From contig NZ_PQMG01000003.1 of NCBI RefSeq assembly GCF_008930665.1, forward strand, positions 186,001 to 250,000: a DNA stretch of 64,000 bases, in the 5' to 3' direction. The first letter of the stretch is position 1; each line of letters begins with the position of its first letter. The notes beneath the pieces were generated by a model. The model had not been told where the DNA came from, made no database searches, and was given only the letters and a program-made list of their open reading frames with translations. A program made the position numbers and the translations under genes. Shown piece by piece: positions 19,457-29,709 of the stretch. The stretch is from Corynebacterium sp. 74A (GTDB lineage Bacteria; Actinomycetota; Actinomycetes; Mycobacteriales; Mycobacteriaceae).

Positions 19457-20557
19457 CTATACCCCTGCGCTGGTGAGCCACTCGCTGTAGAACAGCGCCA
19501 TGCCCGCGGTGCAGGCCATGGCTGCGAGCAGCCAGAATCGGATGGTAACGGTGGTTTCAGCCCACCCGCCGGACTCGAAGTGGTGGTGGAAGGGGGCCAT
19601 GCGGAACACGCGGGTGCCGCGAGTTTTGAAGACGATGATCTGAATGGCCACCGAGGCGACCTCAATCACGAAGAGCGCACCGACGATAATCATGAGCAGC
19701 TCCGTGCGCGAGGCCACGGACAGTCCCGCCACGAGGCCACCGAGCGCGAGCGAACCGGTATCGCCCATGAAGATCTTGGCGGGCGCGGCATTCCACCACA
19801 GGAAGCCCGCGCAAGCGCCGGCGCCGGCCGCAGCGAGCATGGCGAGATCAAGCGGATCGCGCACGGAATAGCAGCCCGGCTGCACGGCGACATCGCAGGA
19901 GTTGCGGAACTGCCAGAAGGTCATGGTGGTATAGGCCACCATCACCATGGCAGTGGAGCCGGCGGCGAGTCCGTCGAGACCATCAGTGAGGTTCACCGCA
20001 TTCGACCAGGCGGACACGAGGATGTAGATGAACACGAGGAACACTAGGGTGCCCAGGATGCCGCCGCCAAAAGCCAGATCCAAGGTGTCGATATCGCGAA
20101 TGAACGACAGGTGCGTGGACGCGGGACTGATGCCCTGGTCATTCTCGAAGCGCAGCGCACAGAATCCGAAGATGACGGCGACTGCGAGCTGCCCGAAGAG
20201 CTTGCCTTTCTTATTCAGGCCGAGATTGCGGCCCTTCGCCAGCTTGATGTAGTCATCGGCGAAGCCCAGCCCGCCGAGGGCGAGCGTCAACAACAGCACC
20301 AAGATGCCGGAGGCGGTGAAGGCGGTGGATCCGGTGATCGCGCCCACGATGGTGGCGACCACATAGCCGCCGAGAATACCGGCGAGGATCGCGATACCTC
20401 CCATGGTGGGCGTGCCGCGCTTACGGAGGTGCGAGGCCGGTCCATCCTCGCGAATCTCTTGGCCCAGCCCCTCGGCCGAGAAGCGACGAATGAGCACCGG
20501 GGTGAGGAAAATGGCAATGAGGAAGCTCACTACCCCGCTGATGATGATCTGCGTCAT
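19457..20557 (-). CDS. mraY: Phospho-MurNAc-pentapeptide transferase
   Basis: Integral membrane enzyme that transfers phospho-MurNAc-pentapeptide to undecaprenyl phosphate (lipid I). 366 residues with ten hydrophobic helices; conserved [19 protein letters not shown] (first Asp pair), [25 protein letters not shown] and FHHHFE segments are all present. Start ATG at 20557. Confidence 0.98.
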   Translation of the reverse strand: MTQIIISGVVSFLIAIFLTPVLIRRFSAEGLGQEIREDGPASHLRKRGTPTMGGIAILAGILGGYVVATIVGAITGSTAFTASGILVLLLTLALGGLGFADDYIKLAKGRNLGLNKKGKLFGQLAVAVIFGFCALRFENDQGISPASTHLSFIRDIDTLDLAFGGGILGTLVFLVFIYILVSAWSNAVNLTDGLDGLAAGSTAMVMVAYTTMTFWQFRNSCDVAVQPGCYSVRDPLDLAMLAAAGAGACAGFLWWNAAPAKIFMGDTGSLALGGLVAGLSVASRTELLMIIVGALFVIEVASVAIQIIVFKTRGTRVFRMAPFHHHFESGGWAETTVTIRFWLLAAMACTAGMALFYSEWLTSAGV

Positions 20558-20609
20558 GACGTAATCTACCCGTGCGTTTCTTTCTATACCTTCGTGACTG
20601 TTCTGGCGT

Positions 20610-22100
20610 TTATCGGCTCTTGCTCAGCTGCGCCAATTGCTCGGCGACGTACCACAGCCGATCGGCATTGGACGCCTTGACCAACACCACCTCGCCCGGC
20701 TCGACGCCGGCGGCGATGATATTCAGCGCCCCGTCCACGCCCTCGGCGATATGGGTGTCGATACCCAGCTCCTCGGCCACGCCGGCAAGGGCGTGGGTGT
20801 TCACATCCGTACCGACCGTGATGAGGTGATCGATGTCGTGATCCACCAGCACCTGGCCCAGCTCCTCGTGGGCGCTGATGGCATCCTCGCCCAGCTCGGC
20901 CATCTGTCCTAAGATCGCCCAGCTGCCGGTGCCCGCGGCGGCGGCCGTGGAGGCCAGCGCCTTGATGCCCGCGCGCATGGAGTCTGGGTTGGCATTATAA
21001 GAGTCGTTGATAATCACCACTCCATCGCTGCGGGTGGTGATGGCCATGCGGTTCGCCGAGGCCGCCGTGTGGGCGCTCAGAGCCGCCGCGATCTGCGCGC
21101 ATTCCAGGCCCACAGCATGCCCCACCGCCGCCGTAGCCAGGGCGTTATACACCTGATGTTCGCCACTGACCTGCAGTTGGACATCGGCGCTGCCGCTCGG
21201 GGTGGTGAGAACGAAGCGCGGACGCGCCAGCTCATCCACGTGCACCTCGGTTGCCGTGATATCGGCCTGCGGCTTCGGGGTGCGCCCGTCGAGCGCGGCC
21301 GAGGTAAAGAGCACCCTCGCCGCGGTCGTCTGCGCCATCTGCGCCACCAGCTCATCATCGGCGTTGAGCACCGCGACCCCGTCGGCGGGCAGGGCCTCGA
21401 TGATCTCGCCCTTAGCGGTGGCGATATTTTCCCGCGAGCCAAACTCACCCAGGTGGGCGCTGCCCACGTTGAGCACCACCGCGATATCGGGGCGAGTGAT
21501 CTCGGTGAGATGGCGAATGTGCCCAATCCCGCGAGCAGACATTTCGCTGATGAGATAGGTGGTGTCCTCATCGCACTTGAGCGCGGTATAGGGCAGACCG
21601 ATCTCGTTATTAAAAGACCCGGGCGGGGCGACGGTCTCCGCCACCGAACGCAGCAACGTGGCCAGGAAGTCCTTGGTGGAGGTCTTCCCGGCGGAGCCGG
21701 TCACACCCACCACCTTCAGCCCGTGCTGCTGCAACTCCGCGGTATTGCGGCGGGCCAGCGCCGCCAACCCGCCCACCACGGCCTCCGTGCGGCCGGTGGT
21801 ATCGACGGCGAAGGCATAGGCGTTGTCCATGCTGCGGTCCAGCTCGGTCACCGGTAACACGATCGCGGGCCCCTCGACTTCTTGGGCCACGAGGGCGGCC
21901 GTCGCCCCAGACTCGAGGGCGGTAGGCACGAAGTCGTGGCCATCCACATTCGCCCCGGGCAGGGCAACAAATAACGAGCCCTGGGCAACATTGCGGGAGT
22001 CAAACTCCACAGGCCCAGTCACGAGGGACTCAGGATCGGCACTGGCAGAAAGCTCCCCGCCGGTGATCTCGGCGATCTGCGCGAGCGTGTACGTCTTCAT
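20610..22100 (-). CDS. murF: UDP-MurNAc-tripeptide:D-Ala-D-Ala ligase
   Basis: Last cytoplasmic Mur ligase, adding D-Ala-D-Ala. 496 residues from the ATG at 22100 ([15 protein letters not shown]), 10 bp after the murE stop. ATP loop [11 protein letters not shown] (about residue 120), [12 protein letters not shown], and [11 protein letters not shown] are MurF-specific. An in-frame extension upstream overlaps murE and was not used. Confidence 0.97.
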   Translation of the reverse strand: MKTYTLAQIAEITGGELSASADPESLVTGPVEFDSRNVAQGSLFVALPGANVDGHDFVPTALESGATAALVAQEVEGPAIVLPVTELDRSMDNAYAFAVDTTGRTEAVVGGLAALARRNTAELQQHGLKVVGVTGSAGKTSTKDFLATLLRSVAETVAPPGSFNNEIGLPYTALKCDEDTTYLISEMSARGIGHIRHLTEITRPDIAVVLNVGSAHLGEFGSRENIATAKGEIIEALPADGVAVLNADDELVAQMAQTTAARVLFTSAALDGRTPKPQADITATEVHVDELARPRFVLTTPSGSADVQLQVSGEHQVYNALATAAVGHAVGLECAQIAAALSAHTAASANRMAITTRSDGVVIINDSYNANPDSMRAGIKALASTAAAAGTGSWAILGQMAELGEDAISAHEELGQVLVDHDIDHLITVGTDVNTHALAGVAEELGIDTHIAEGVDGALNIIAAGVEPGEVVLVKASNADRLWYVAEQLAQLSKSR

Positions 22101-22110
22101 CAGCTGGCCT

Positions 22111-23619
22111 TTACTTGCTCTCGGTACCGCGCTGCTGCAGTGCGGCACGGACCTCTTCACGATCATCAAAGTGGTGGTTGACGCCCTTGATCAGCTGGCC
22201 GGTCTCATGACCCTTGCCGCACACCACCACCGCGTCGCCCGGCTGTGCCCAGTTGATGGCGGCGATAATGGCCTCGCGACGATCGCCGATCTCAGTCACC
22301 TCGGCGCCCGGGGTCTCGGCCTGCTGCTCGGTGGCGCCGCGCACGACCTCGGCGCGGATGGACGCCGGCTCCTCGGAACGCGGGTTGTCATCGGTGATCA
22401 CCACAAAGTCGGCGCGCTTGACGGCCTCGGCGCCCATGATCGGGCGCTTGGTGGCGTCGCGATCGCCGCCGGCACCAATCACCGCTGCGACCCGACCGGA
22501 GATCTGGGCACGCACAGTGTCCAGCACCTCGGCAATCGCCCCCGGCTTATGGGCATAATCCACCACGGCCATGAAGTCTTGGCCCTCATCGATGGATTCC
22601 ATGCGGCCGGGCACGGCCACCTCGGCGATGCCCTGGGCCACTAGGTCCACATCGGCGCCAGCGGCATGGGCGCAGGCGATGGCTAGGGCGGCATTTGCCA
22701 CGTTGAAGCGGCCGGGCAGCGGCAGCTCTACGGTGTGGGCGGCGCCATCCACGGTGAGAGTAAAACGCTGGGAGCCGGTGGCGGAGACCTCAATATCGGA
22801 GGCGGTCACCTCGGCGCTCTGGCCGTGGGTGGCCACGCGCAGCACGGACTCGCCGGCACGCTCGGCCATGGACTCGCCCCAGCGATCATCGATGCACACC
22901 ACTGTCTGGGCGGCGTGCTGCGTGCTGGAAGGATCAAAGAACAGGGCCTTGGCCTCGAAGTACTCCTCCATCGTGGGGTGGAAATCGAGGTGATCCTGCG
23001 ACAGGTTGGAGAAGCCGGCGACAGCGAAGTGCGTGCCGGCGACGCGACCGAGCACGAGGGCGTGGCTAGAGACCTCCATAATCACGTGCGTAACGCCCTC
23101 CTCCACCATGGTGGCGAAGAGCTTCTGCAGCGTCGGGGCCTCCGGGGTGGTGAGCTTGGTCGCCACCGGGGTGCCGTTGATACGGGTACCGGTGGTGCCA
23201 ATCAGCCCCACTCGATGCCCAGCCTTCATCATCCCCTTTTCCAGCATGTAGCTGGTGGTGGTCTTGCCGGAGGTGCCGGTGACGCCGATGATGCTGAGCT
23301 TCTCCGAGGGGTTGTTATAGATGGCCGCAGAGACCGGTCCAAGGATCTCGCGCACGTCCTCCACCACGATGATGGGGCGGGTCTCGTCCGCGTCGCGGAG
23401 AATAGCGGCGCCGGCCTGATCGGTGAGGATCACCGCGGCCTCGCAGCTGCCGGCATAGGTGGCGCCGTGCACCTGAGTGCCGGGAAGCGCCGCGAACACA
23501 GCGCCCGCGGGCAGCTGGGTGGAATCCAGTCCAATCTCGCTCACGCTCAGAGCCTCGCTGGGCTCATTGATTACGCTGCCGCCGCTGAGGTTCAGGACCT
23601 CAGAAAAGTTCAGTGCCAC
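22111..23619 (-). CDS. murE: UDP-MurNAc-dipeptide:meso-diaminopimelate ligase
   Basis: Third Mur ligase. 502 residues; ATP loop GTSGKTTTSYM, NLSQDHLDFHPTMEEYF, DYAHKPGA. The DDNPRSE segment contains DNPR, the signature that selects meso-diaminopimelate over lysine; this agrees with the amidating enzyme LtsA at 54.6 kb. Start is GTG at 23619. Confidence 0.97.
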   Translation of the reverse strand: MALNFSEVLNLSGGSVINEPSEALSVSEIGLDSTQLPAGAVFAALPGTQVHGATYAGSCEAAVILTDQAGAAILRDADETRPIIVVEDVREILGPVSAAIYNNPSEKLSIIGVTGTSGKTTTSYMLEKGMMKAGHRVGLIGTTGTRINGTPVATKLTTPEAPTLQKLFATMVEEGVTHVIMEVSSHALVLGRVAGTHFAVAGFSNLSQDHLDFHPTMEEYFEAKALFFDPSSTQHAAQTVVCIDDRWGESMAERAGESVLRVATHGQSAEVTASDIEVSATGSQRFTLTVDGAAHTVELPLPGRFNVANAALAIACAHAAGADVDLVAQGIAEVAVPGRMESIDEGQDFMAVVDYAHKPGAIAEVLDTVRAQISGRVAAVIGAGGDRDATKRPIMGAEAVKRADFVVITDDNPRSEEPASIRAEVVRGATEQQAETPGAEVTEIGDRREAIIAAINWAQPGDAVVVCGKGHETGQLIKGVNHHFDDREEVRAALQQRGTESK

Positions 23620-23713
23620 GCGCAGTTTCCTCCTTGATATATAGGGCTCATTAGTCTCTAGCGCTATTCAGTTATACGGTGCCGAGCTGCTTGCCGGCTC
23701 CGTCGTGCTCATT

Positions 23714-23741
23714 CGGTTGCGCTCTACTTTAAGCGCAACCG
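23714..23741. terminator. Perfect 10-bp hairpin between ftsI and murE
   Basis: CGGTTGCGCT-ctacttta-AGCGCAACCG, a perfect 10-bp stem with an 8-nt loop in the 178-bp gap. No U tract follows on the minus strand, so it may be an attenuator or a transcript-processing point inside the dcw operon. Confidence 0.55.
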
Positions 23742-23797
23742 TCGGGCGATGCCGCACCCGCCTGCACCGCCCGCTGCGGGTGGAGCGGAACCTGTGC

Positions 23798-25870
23798 CTA
23801 GTAGGCCTGAAGCACAAGGTTGCCCTCGCGCGGCGGGCTGAGCGGAACATTATCCCGCGCCAGCAACCACTGCGCAATGTCTTTAAACAGGGGCGCGGCC
23901 GTGCCGCCACCGCCGCCGTGTACGCCCCGTTCTGGATCATCGAGCATGATGCCGATGACATATCGGGGATCATCCGCCGGGGCGATGCCGGCAAAGGTGA
24001 TCCAATAATCCGAATTGGAGTATGCGCCGGTGTTTTCATCGATCTGCTGCGCGGTACCGGTCTTGCCGGAAATCTGATAGCCCTCGATCGCCCCATCGGG
24101 GGCGGTACCGGCTTGGCCGCCATCGGCGCCCTGCACCACGCCTTGGAACATATTGCGCACCACCTTGGCCGCCTCGGGCTTCATCACCTGCACGCTCTCG
24201 GGCGCCGCAATGGGCACCTCATTGCCCTCGGCATCGGTCTTAGATTTCACGATCCGCGGCTGGATGCGCTCGCCGTCATTGGCGATGGTTTGATAAATCC
24301 CCGTCATCTGCAGCAGCGACATCGCCATACCTTGTCCGATGGGCAGGTTGGCGAAGGTACCGCCACCCCAGTCCTCGCGGGCAGGCAGCAGGCCGGCGGT
24401 CTCGCCGGGCAGTTCCACACCCGTGGCTTCCCCGAGGCCGAAACGGTGCAGATAGTCATTGAAGCGGTCCTCCCCCACGCGCTGGGCAAGCATCAAGGTG
24501 CCCACGTTGGAGGATTTAGCGAAAACACCGGTGGTGGTAAAGCCCACAGTGCCGTGTTCCCACGCATCGCGCACGGTCACGCCCGCCATGTCGATAGAGC
24601 CGGGCACGCTGAGCACCTCGTCTGGGGTGGTCAGCTCATTGTCGATCGCCGCAGAGGCGGTGATGATCTTCGCCACCGAGCCCGGTTCGAAGGGATTGGA
24701 GATAGTCGAGTTGGTGAAACTCCGCCCCTCCTCGAGCTGCTTCTTAATATCGCCATTGGGGTCGATGGTGTCGGAATTGGCCATGGCGAGCACCTCGGCG
24801 CTCCGGGCGTCGAGCACAATGGCCTGGGCGCTCTCGGCGCCGGAAATATCCTTGGCCTGCTGTACCTGCTGCTGCACATAGGTCTGCAGATCCAGATCCA
24901 GTGTGAGCTCATAGCTGGCGCCATCCTGTACCGGGACAACGTCGCGAAGCGTGCCCGGAATGGCCTGGCCATTGGTGGAGACATCCTCCTTGGAGGAGCC
25001 ATCCTTCCCCGCCAGATTCTCGTCCGCATAGAGCTCGAAGCCGAACTGGCCCTCGCCTTCCATGCTGGTCTTACCCACCACGTTCTGGGCGATAGCTCCA
25101 TTGGGATAGTTGCGAATCTCTTGATAGTCCGCGGCAATACCGGGGAAGGTGTCGACGATCTCCGCCGCCACATCCGGATCCACATTGCGCACGAGGATTT
25201 CATACGTGGAATCGGCCTCAAGCTTTGTGAGGATATCCTCCGGCTTCACGTCCTCCGCGCTGGCCCCTGCCTCCTTGATGGTGGCGGGAATCTCCTGCGC
25301 AATTTTCTCCAATTGCTTATCGACGTTGTCCGCGATGGCCTGCTCGCGTTCCTGCTCGCTCATATCGTTGTAGCCGCCGGCCTCGTAGAGCTTATAGTCC
25401 TGGCGTTCGCGCTCTTCCTCGCGGAACTGCTTCGGTGAGACGGTCAGCGATCGGGCCTGCATGGTCGAGGCAAGGCTGTGGCCATGACGATCCTCGATCG
25501 CACCACGGCGCGCGGGATCCACATAGAGGCGGCTGCGCTGGGCCTCCGCCTTGGCCGCAAACTCCGGGCCCCACACGACCTGCACGAGGGCGAGTCGGCC
25601 GATGAGCACCACGGCGAGAAGGATCGCAAAAACTTGCGCCACGCCGAGGCGCTTTTTCAGATTCACGGGGCCGCTGGTGCTGAGCCACGTCCAGAAACGC
25701 GAGGTGGCCTGGGGCGGCTGCGACCCGCGTTCCGGACGAGGGGCGCGGGGAGCATCGTCGAGTTGGGGGCGTCGGCGGCGAGAACGTGCCGAGACGTCGG
25801 CCGCCTCACCGCGTTCGCGGCGAACCGGGCGGCGGGGTTCCCTGCGGCGCGGCCTAGATGATTCACTCAC
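23798..25870 (-). CDS. ftsI: Penicillin-binding protein FtsI (class B transpeptidase)
   Basis: Septal D,D-transpeptidase that cross-links peptidoglycan with FtsW. 690 residues from GTG 25870, which has AAGGAG at 25880-25885 with a 9-nt spacer; an in-frame GTG at 25888 lies upstream of that site and is rejected. An unusually basic, Arg/Pro-rich N-terminus (about 65 residues) precedes one membrane helix, the dimerisation domain and the transpeptidase domain with SVAK (active-site Ser, in EPGSVAKI), SSN and KTGT. No PASTA repeat. Confidence 0.96.
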   Translation of the reverse strand: MSESSRPRRREPRRPVRRERGEAADVSARSRRRRPQLDDAPRAPRPERGSQPPQATSRFWTWLSTSGPVNLKKRLGVAQVFAILLAVVLIGRLALVQVVWGPEFAAKAEAQRSRLYVDPARRGAIEDRHGHSLASTMQARSLTVSPKQFREEERERQDYKLYEAGGYNDMSEQEREQAIADNVDKQLEKIAQEIPATIKEAGASAEDVKPEDILTKLEADSTYEILVRNVDPDVAAEIVDTFPGIAADYQEIRNYPNGAIAQNVVGKTSMEGEGQFGFELYADENLAGKDGSSKEDVSTNGQAIPGTLRDVVPVQDGASYELTLDLDLQTYVQQQVQQAKDISGAESAQAIVLDARSAEVLAMANSDTIDPNGDIKKQLEEGRSFTNSTISNPFEPGSVAKIITASAAIDNELTTPDEVLSVPGSIDMAGVTVRDAWEHGTVGFTTTGVFAKSSNVGTLMLAQRVGEDRFNDYLHRFGLGEATGVELPGETAGLLPAREDWGGGTFANLPIGQGMAMSLLQMTGIYQTIANDGERIQPRIVKSKTDAEGNEVPIAAPESVQVMKPEAAKVVRNMFQGVVQGADGGQAGTAPDGAIEGYQISGKTGTAQQIDENTGAYSNSDYWITFAGIAPADDPRYVIGIMLDDPERGVHGGGGGTAAPLFKDIAQWLLARDNVPLSPPREGNLVLQAY

Positions 25871-25923
25871 GAACCGAGACTCCTTCACTACCCTTAAGAA
25901 AACGCTGGCCTTGGAACTGACAA

Positions 25924-25964
25924 GACAGGGCTTTTAGCCTCAAAACTACAGCTAGTGCCCTGTC
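25924..25964. repeat. Inverted repeat between ftsL and ftsI
   Basis: GACAGGGC (25924-25931) and GCCCTGTC (25957-25964) pair perfectly; inside them TAGC and GCTA can extend the stem. It occupies most of the 122-bp gap before the ftsI start and could regulate or process the transcript. Confidence 0.5.
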
Positions 25965-25992
25965 TATAGAGGTCGGGTTCAGTCTAAACCGC

Positions 25993-26841
25993 CTAGCGCC
26001 CCGCATAGGGGAGCGGCGCACCGGATTGACCGCTATTCGGCGTCTCGCGCGTTTCGGCGACACCATCATTCACCGAGTTATTACGCGGCGCGACGGCTTC
26101 GAGACGATCCCGCATTTCCTCGGTGCGGTTGGGATCGCTGCTGGCGCGGTTCGGCCGGCCCTGCCCCTTATTGACGTCAATGATCGGCAAATTCCCATTG
26201 GGGTTGGGAGCCAGCTTCTCCTCCACTACCCCATCACTGCGCACGTCGAGAGCACCCGGCTGGCCGGGAATCACCATCTTGTGATCGGCGGCCGTGGCGG
26301 CCGCATCGGCGGCGGCCCGGGATTGCTCCACATCGCGGCGCAGGGTTTCCAGCTGATTACCCAGCTGGGCGTCCTGCTGCGAGAGACGCTGAATAGTAAA
26401 GGTCTGCTCCGTGTTCAGTCCGGAGAGCGACATCGTGCCCACCACACCGAGCACACTGAGCAAGAGGAAGAACACCAAGGTGCGCACCACGCCCTGGTCT
26501 GGGCGCGGGGATTCCACGCGGCGGCCGCGCACCGAGACCACCTGTTGGCTGCCCAGCCTGCGCTGGAACTTCCGCTGCGGCTTCGGCGCCGCCGGCGCCT
26601 GCGGCCGCAATGTGGTGGCGCGGTGACCATACCGCGTGCTCAACGACTCCCGCTCGGCGGTGTCCTTGTCGCGCTCGAGCGTATCGACGCTGCTGAAAGT
26701 GCTCGTGCTGTAATCCCGCGAGCGATGGGAAGAATTTGCCCAACGCGGGGAGGGCCGATAAGCATCGTGCTCTGCCTGGCCCGAGCCATCCTGCGCGCTG
26801 CGCCGAGGACGCCGCACGGGAGTTCCTGCGGTGAGGGTCAT
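25993..26841 (-). CDS. ftsL: FtsL-like divisome protein
   Basis: 282-residue bitopic membrane protein in the ftsL position between rsmH and ftsI. A long polar Arg-rich cytoplasmic head (1-118), one membrane helix (about 119-140, VVRTLVFFLLLSVLGVVGTM), then a short coiled coil (FTIQRLSQQDAQLGNQLETL, about 150-180) and an Asn/Pro-rich extracytoplasmic tail. FtsL proteins diverge in sequence, so the call rests on topology, coiled coil and locus. It ends 3 bp before the rsmH frame begins on the same strand. Confidence 0.83.
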   Translation of the reverse strand: MTLTAGTPVRRPRRSAQDGSGQAEHDAYRPSPRWANSSHRSRDYSTSTFSSVDTLERDKDTAERESLSTRYGHRATTLRPQAPAAPKPQRKFQRRLGSQQVVSVRGRRVESPRPDQGVVRTLVFFLLLSVLGVVGTMSLSGLNTEQTFTIQRLSQQDAQLGNQLETLRRDVEQSRAAADAAATAADHKMVIPGQPGALDVRSDGVVEEKLAPNPNGNLPIIDVNKGQGRPNRASSDPNRTEEMRDRLEAVAPRNNSVNDGVAETRETPNSGQSGAPLPYAGR

Positions 26842-26844
26842 GTC

Positions 26845-27894
26845 TTAGAGCCTTTCTTCCGATACTTTTTCAGCGGCGCGTACCCGCACCGATGCGGCGC
26901 GGGGGTTCACCTCGATCTCCGCGGGGGATGCCTTCTCCGAGCCTCGGGTGAGCAAGCGGAACGACGGAGCGGTTCCCGGGAGATCCATGGGTAGCCCCGG
27001 CGGAGTGGTGGAGGTCGTGAGATCGGTGAGTACCTTTTTCACGATCTTGTCCTCGAGCGACTGATAGCTCATGAACACCATTCGCCCGTGCGGGGCGAGG
27101 CGTTCGGTCACCACCGGGATGAGGTTCTCCAGCGATTCGAGTTCCGCATTAACTTCCACGCGCAGGGCTTGGAAAGTGCGTTTGGCTGGATGTCCGCCCG
27201 TACGCCGGGTCGCCGCGGGGATGGTGTCGTACAGCAACTCCACGAGCCGCGCCGAGGACTGGAAGGGCTCCTTCTCGCGCTCCCGCACGATCGCGCTGGC
27301 AATCTTGCCCGCGAAACGCTCGTCACCATAGGTTTTGAGGATGCGCGCGAGATCTCCGTGGCTATAGGTGTTGAGCACATCCGCCGCGGTTAAACGCTGG
27401 CTATTATCCATGCGCATATCCAGCGGGGCGTCCACCCTATAGGCGAAACCTCGATCGACTTGGTCGAGCTGCATGGAGGACACACCTAGGTCGGCGAGCG
27501 CCCCAGTGAGGCCGTATTGCTGGGCACGGATAGCGGCCGGCGCCGTCGAGCGATCGATCTCCTCACCCAGATCATCAAAGCGGGCGTGGATCGGGCAGAA
27601 GCGAGCGCCGAAGCGCTCGAGCCGAGCGGTGGCCTCAGCTAGGGAGCGGGCATCGCGGTCCACGCCGATAACGAAGCAGCTGGGGAAGGTCGACAGCAGG
27701 TGCTCGGTGTGTCCACCCGCACCGAGGGTGGCATCCACGACCACCGGATTCTCGGAAGCCTCGATCGCGGGAGCGAGCAGCTCGGTGACACGATCACGCA
27801 GCACGGGGATATGGCCATGATTGGCGTCGAGCTCCCGCGCTTGGGCGCTGGCTGTATCCACGTCGTGTTCCTGTTGTGTGTGCTGTGCCGTCAT
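26845..27894 (-). CDS. rsmH: 16S rRNA (cytosine-1402-N4)-methyltransferase
   Basis: Methylates C1402 in the ribosomal P site using SAM. 349 residues from ATG 27894; conserved [49 protein letters not shown] and [10 protein letters not shown] are MraW motifs. A GTG at 27909 in frame is an alternative start; the AG-rich site upstream does not settle it. Second gene of the dcw operon. Confidence 0.95.
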   Translation of the reverse strand: MTAQHTQQEHDVDTASAQARELDANHGHIPVLRDRVTELLAPAIEASENPVVVDATLGAGGHTEHLLSTFPSCFVIGVDRDARSLAEATARLERFGARFCPIHARFDDLGEEIDRSTAPAAIRAQQYGLTGALADLGVSSMQLDQVDRGFAYRVDAPLDMRMDNSQRLTAADVLNTYSHGDLARILKTYGDERFAGKIASAIVREREKEPFQSSARLVELLYDTIPAATRRTGGHPAKRTFQALRVEVNAELESLENLIPVVTERLAPHGRMVFMSYQSLEDKIVKKVLTDLTTSTTPPGLPMDLPGTAPSFRLLTRGSEKASPAEIEVNPRAASVRVRAAEKVSEERL

Positions 27895-28084
27895 GGTGCG
27901 CGATCGCACCCCCTCTCGCTATGAGTCGTGCAGGCAAATAGATGTGGTCTCACCGGACACGTCGGCGGTGTATATAGAGCTCCGTCCGAGGGAACATTCT
28001 GGTATCGGGGAAGTACACCAGAACTTCAACCTCAGCCGGAGGTCTACACACACCGCGTGCGCGTGGTCGACAGCGGGCCTCGTG

Positions 28085-28516
28085 TTAGATAAAGCCGCCC
28101 AAAACGTCATCCTCTGCATCCGCGAAGGAATCCTCAGTTTCGGCCTGGTACGCAGCCCATGCCTCGGCATCCCAGATTTCTAGGAAGTCGACCGAGCCGA
28201 TCACTACGCACTCTTTCTTCAAGGCCGCATACTCGCGATGCGCCGCCGAAAGGGTAATTCGGCCGTGCCCGTCAGGGCGTTGCTCGTCCGCGCTCGCAGC
28301 GAGGTTACGAATAAACGCCCTCGCCTTTGGGTTGGTACGCGACACCGCCGCTGCCTTGCGTGCTCGAGCGGCAAACTCCTCACGGGGATACACGGCCAAG
28401 CTGTGATCTTGGCCCTTGGTAACCATGAGGCCGCCCGCAAGTTCCTCACGAAACTTTGCCGGCAGCGTCAACCGTCCCTTGTCATCGAGCTTCGGGGTAT
28501 AGGTGCCAAGAAACAT
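28085..28516 (-). CDS. mraZ: Transcriptional regulator MraZ
   Basis: AbrB-like DNA-binding protein that represses its own dcw operon in bacteria studied so far. 143 residues: [20 protein letters not shown] at the start, and the second SpoVT/AbrB copy around [16 protein letters not shown]. The ATG at 28516 has a strong AAAGGAGG site. Candidate operator repeats lie 156-181 nt upstream. Confidence 0.97.
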   Translation of the reverse strand: MFLGTYTPKLDDKGRLTLPAKFREELAGGLMVTKGQDHSLAVYPREEFAARARKAAAVSRTNPKARAFIRNLAASADEQRPDGHGRITLSAAHREYAALKKECVVIGSVDFLEIWDAEAWAAYQAETEDSFADAEDDVLGGFI

Positions 28517-28671
28517 GGGTTTATTGGCCTCCTTTACGTGTCAATCACCTCGAAACCCAGTGATGCGGGATACCTCGTTCAACGCGGCACTCAGGTGCAC
28601 ATCTCGCATGCCTTCGATATCCAATTTCCTGCCCGCCGAGCGGCCACAATGAGCCGGCCAGCTGACCTAGG

Positions 28672-28697
28672 CCCCACAATACCCCACTTTCCCCCAC
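28672..28697 (-). promoter_or_regulatory. MraZ box: three GTGGGG repeats, 10-bp period
   Basis: On the mraZ coding strand GTGGGG occurs at 28697-28692, 28687-28682 and 28677-28672, exactly one helical turn apart. MraZ is known to bind direct TGGGN repeats with this period upstream of mraZ in other bacteria. This is the expected autoregulatory operator of the dcw operon. Confidence 0.85.
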
Positions 28698-28920
28698 TTT
28701 TAACAGCCTGCGCCGCCCATTTCTTTTTCTTCTCACTAAAACCACTGTTCATGGCGGTATTTTTCTCTCGACCACAGTGGGAGACACTGTGCGCGAGGGC
28801 ACTTCAGAACGTCACAATAGGACACGAGAGGTGACTGTAGTGGTCTTGACCCCCAGGATCCCCATACGCACCACCTCTATCTTTTCGCTTTTCAGCCGCA
28901 CTATCTTCACTTTTTACTCA

Positions 28921-28973
28921 GTGGGGAGCTCCGCGTGGGGCGCAGTGGGGGATCGTGGTGGGAGAAAGTGGGA
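28921..28973 (+). promoter_or_regulatory. Second cluster of GTGGG repeats, opposite orientation
   Basis: On the plus strand GTGGGG begins at 28921, 28935 and 28945; an imperfect GTGGTG at 28955; GTGGGA at 28958 and 28968. Several steps are exactly 10 bp. It lies about 225 bp from the first MraZ box and reads in the opposite direction, away from mraZ. No convincing gene follows on the plus strand before the hairpin at 29042. Confidence 0.5.
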
Positions 28974-29041
28974 AGCCGCGCAGTGCGGCAGCGCCATAGG
29001 GGTGCGTCGACGCCGATGGCGCGCGGTATGGGCATGAAAAA

Positions 29042-29065
29042 AGCGCGCACCTTCAGGTGCGCGCT
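29042..29065 (-). terminator. Terminator of the DUF3040 gene
   Basis: AGCGCGCACC-TTCA-GGTGCGCGCT, a perfect 10-bp stem; on the minus strand it is followed by TTTTTTC. Canonical intrinsic terminator. Confidence 0.9.
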
Positions 29066-29112
29066 GGGTGGGAGCGTCAGACCCTTAGCCCCCTAGAGAT
29101 CACCGGCGGAGA

Positions 29113-29517
29113 TTAATGCTCGCCGAAGCGGCGGCGGAAACGCTCCTCCATCGAGCTCGTGTCTTGTTTCGGTGCGGCTGCAGGGCGGGAGCTGCTGACG
29201 GTGTGCAGCTTCGGACCGGAATCGAACGAGCCGCCATCGCCACCGCTACGCAGCATCCAGAGGCCAGCGCCAAACATGATGAGAAAGCCCACTGCGCCGA
29301 GAGCGATGAACCACAGGTTGGCCTGGCTCAGCGCGATGCCACCAATCAGCACAAGAAGACCGATGACGCCGACGGCAATCCCTCGCAGGCTCAGCGATCC
29401 GGAACCACCACCGAAAGCGGATTCCTCTTTAATCGAGGATCCAAACTTGGGATCGTCTGCAAGTAGTGACTGCTCAATCTCACGGAGAAGCTTTTTCTCC
29501 TGCTCTGAAAGCGACAC
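29113..29517 (-). CDS. DUF3040 membrane protein
   Basis: 134 residues. Conserved DUF3040 start SLSEQEKKLLREIEQSLLADDPKF, then two membrane helices (about 50-68 and 72-92) and a polar Ser/Arg tail. Actinobacteria-specific family of unknown function that regularly lies beside mraZ. GTG start at 29517 behind GGGAGGAAC; own terminator. Confidence 0.9.
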   Translation of the reverse strand: MSLSEQEKKLLREIEQSLLADDPKFGSSIKEESAFGGGSGSLSLRGIAVGVIGLLVLIGGIALSQANLWFIALGAVGFLIMFGAGLWMLRSGGDGGSFDSGPKLHTVSSSRPAAAPKQDTSSMEERFRRRFGEH

Positions 29518-29709
29518 TGTTCCTCCCGGGCGGGTGTGTGGCTGGGCTCCATGTGCAGAGCACCTGCCGCTGATGGGTCTTCAAAATACAACAACGTTTC
29601 ACTGCCGTGAATTGTTCCGATCACCATTCACCGGCAGCACTCCCACCCCCGACAGCCCCACACGCCCCGCCATCACTAGCCGCCGCTAGGCGACAGTGCG
29701 GCCGAACTT

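Noticed and set aside
18194..20047. 617-codon open frame opposite murD and mraY
   Set aside because: Antisense shadow of two well-identified genes.
28777..29037. 86-codon plus-strand frame next to the second GTGGG cluster
   Set aside because: No ribosome site, odd composition, and it runs through the repeat cluster; not supported as a protein.
28517..29112. Possible RNase P RNA or other stable RNA in the long gap upstream of mraZ
   Set aside because: I looked for the conserved GAGGAAAGTCC-type block of RNase P RNA on both strands and did not find it.
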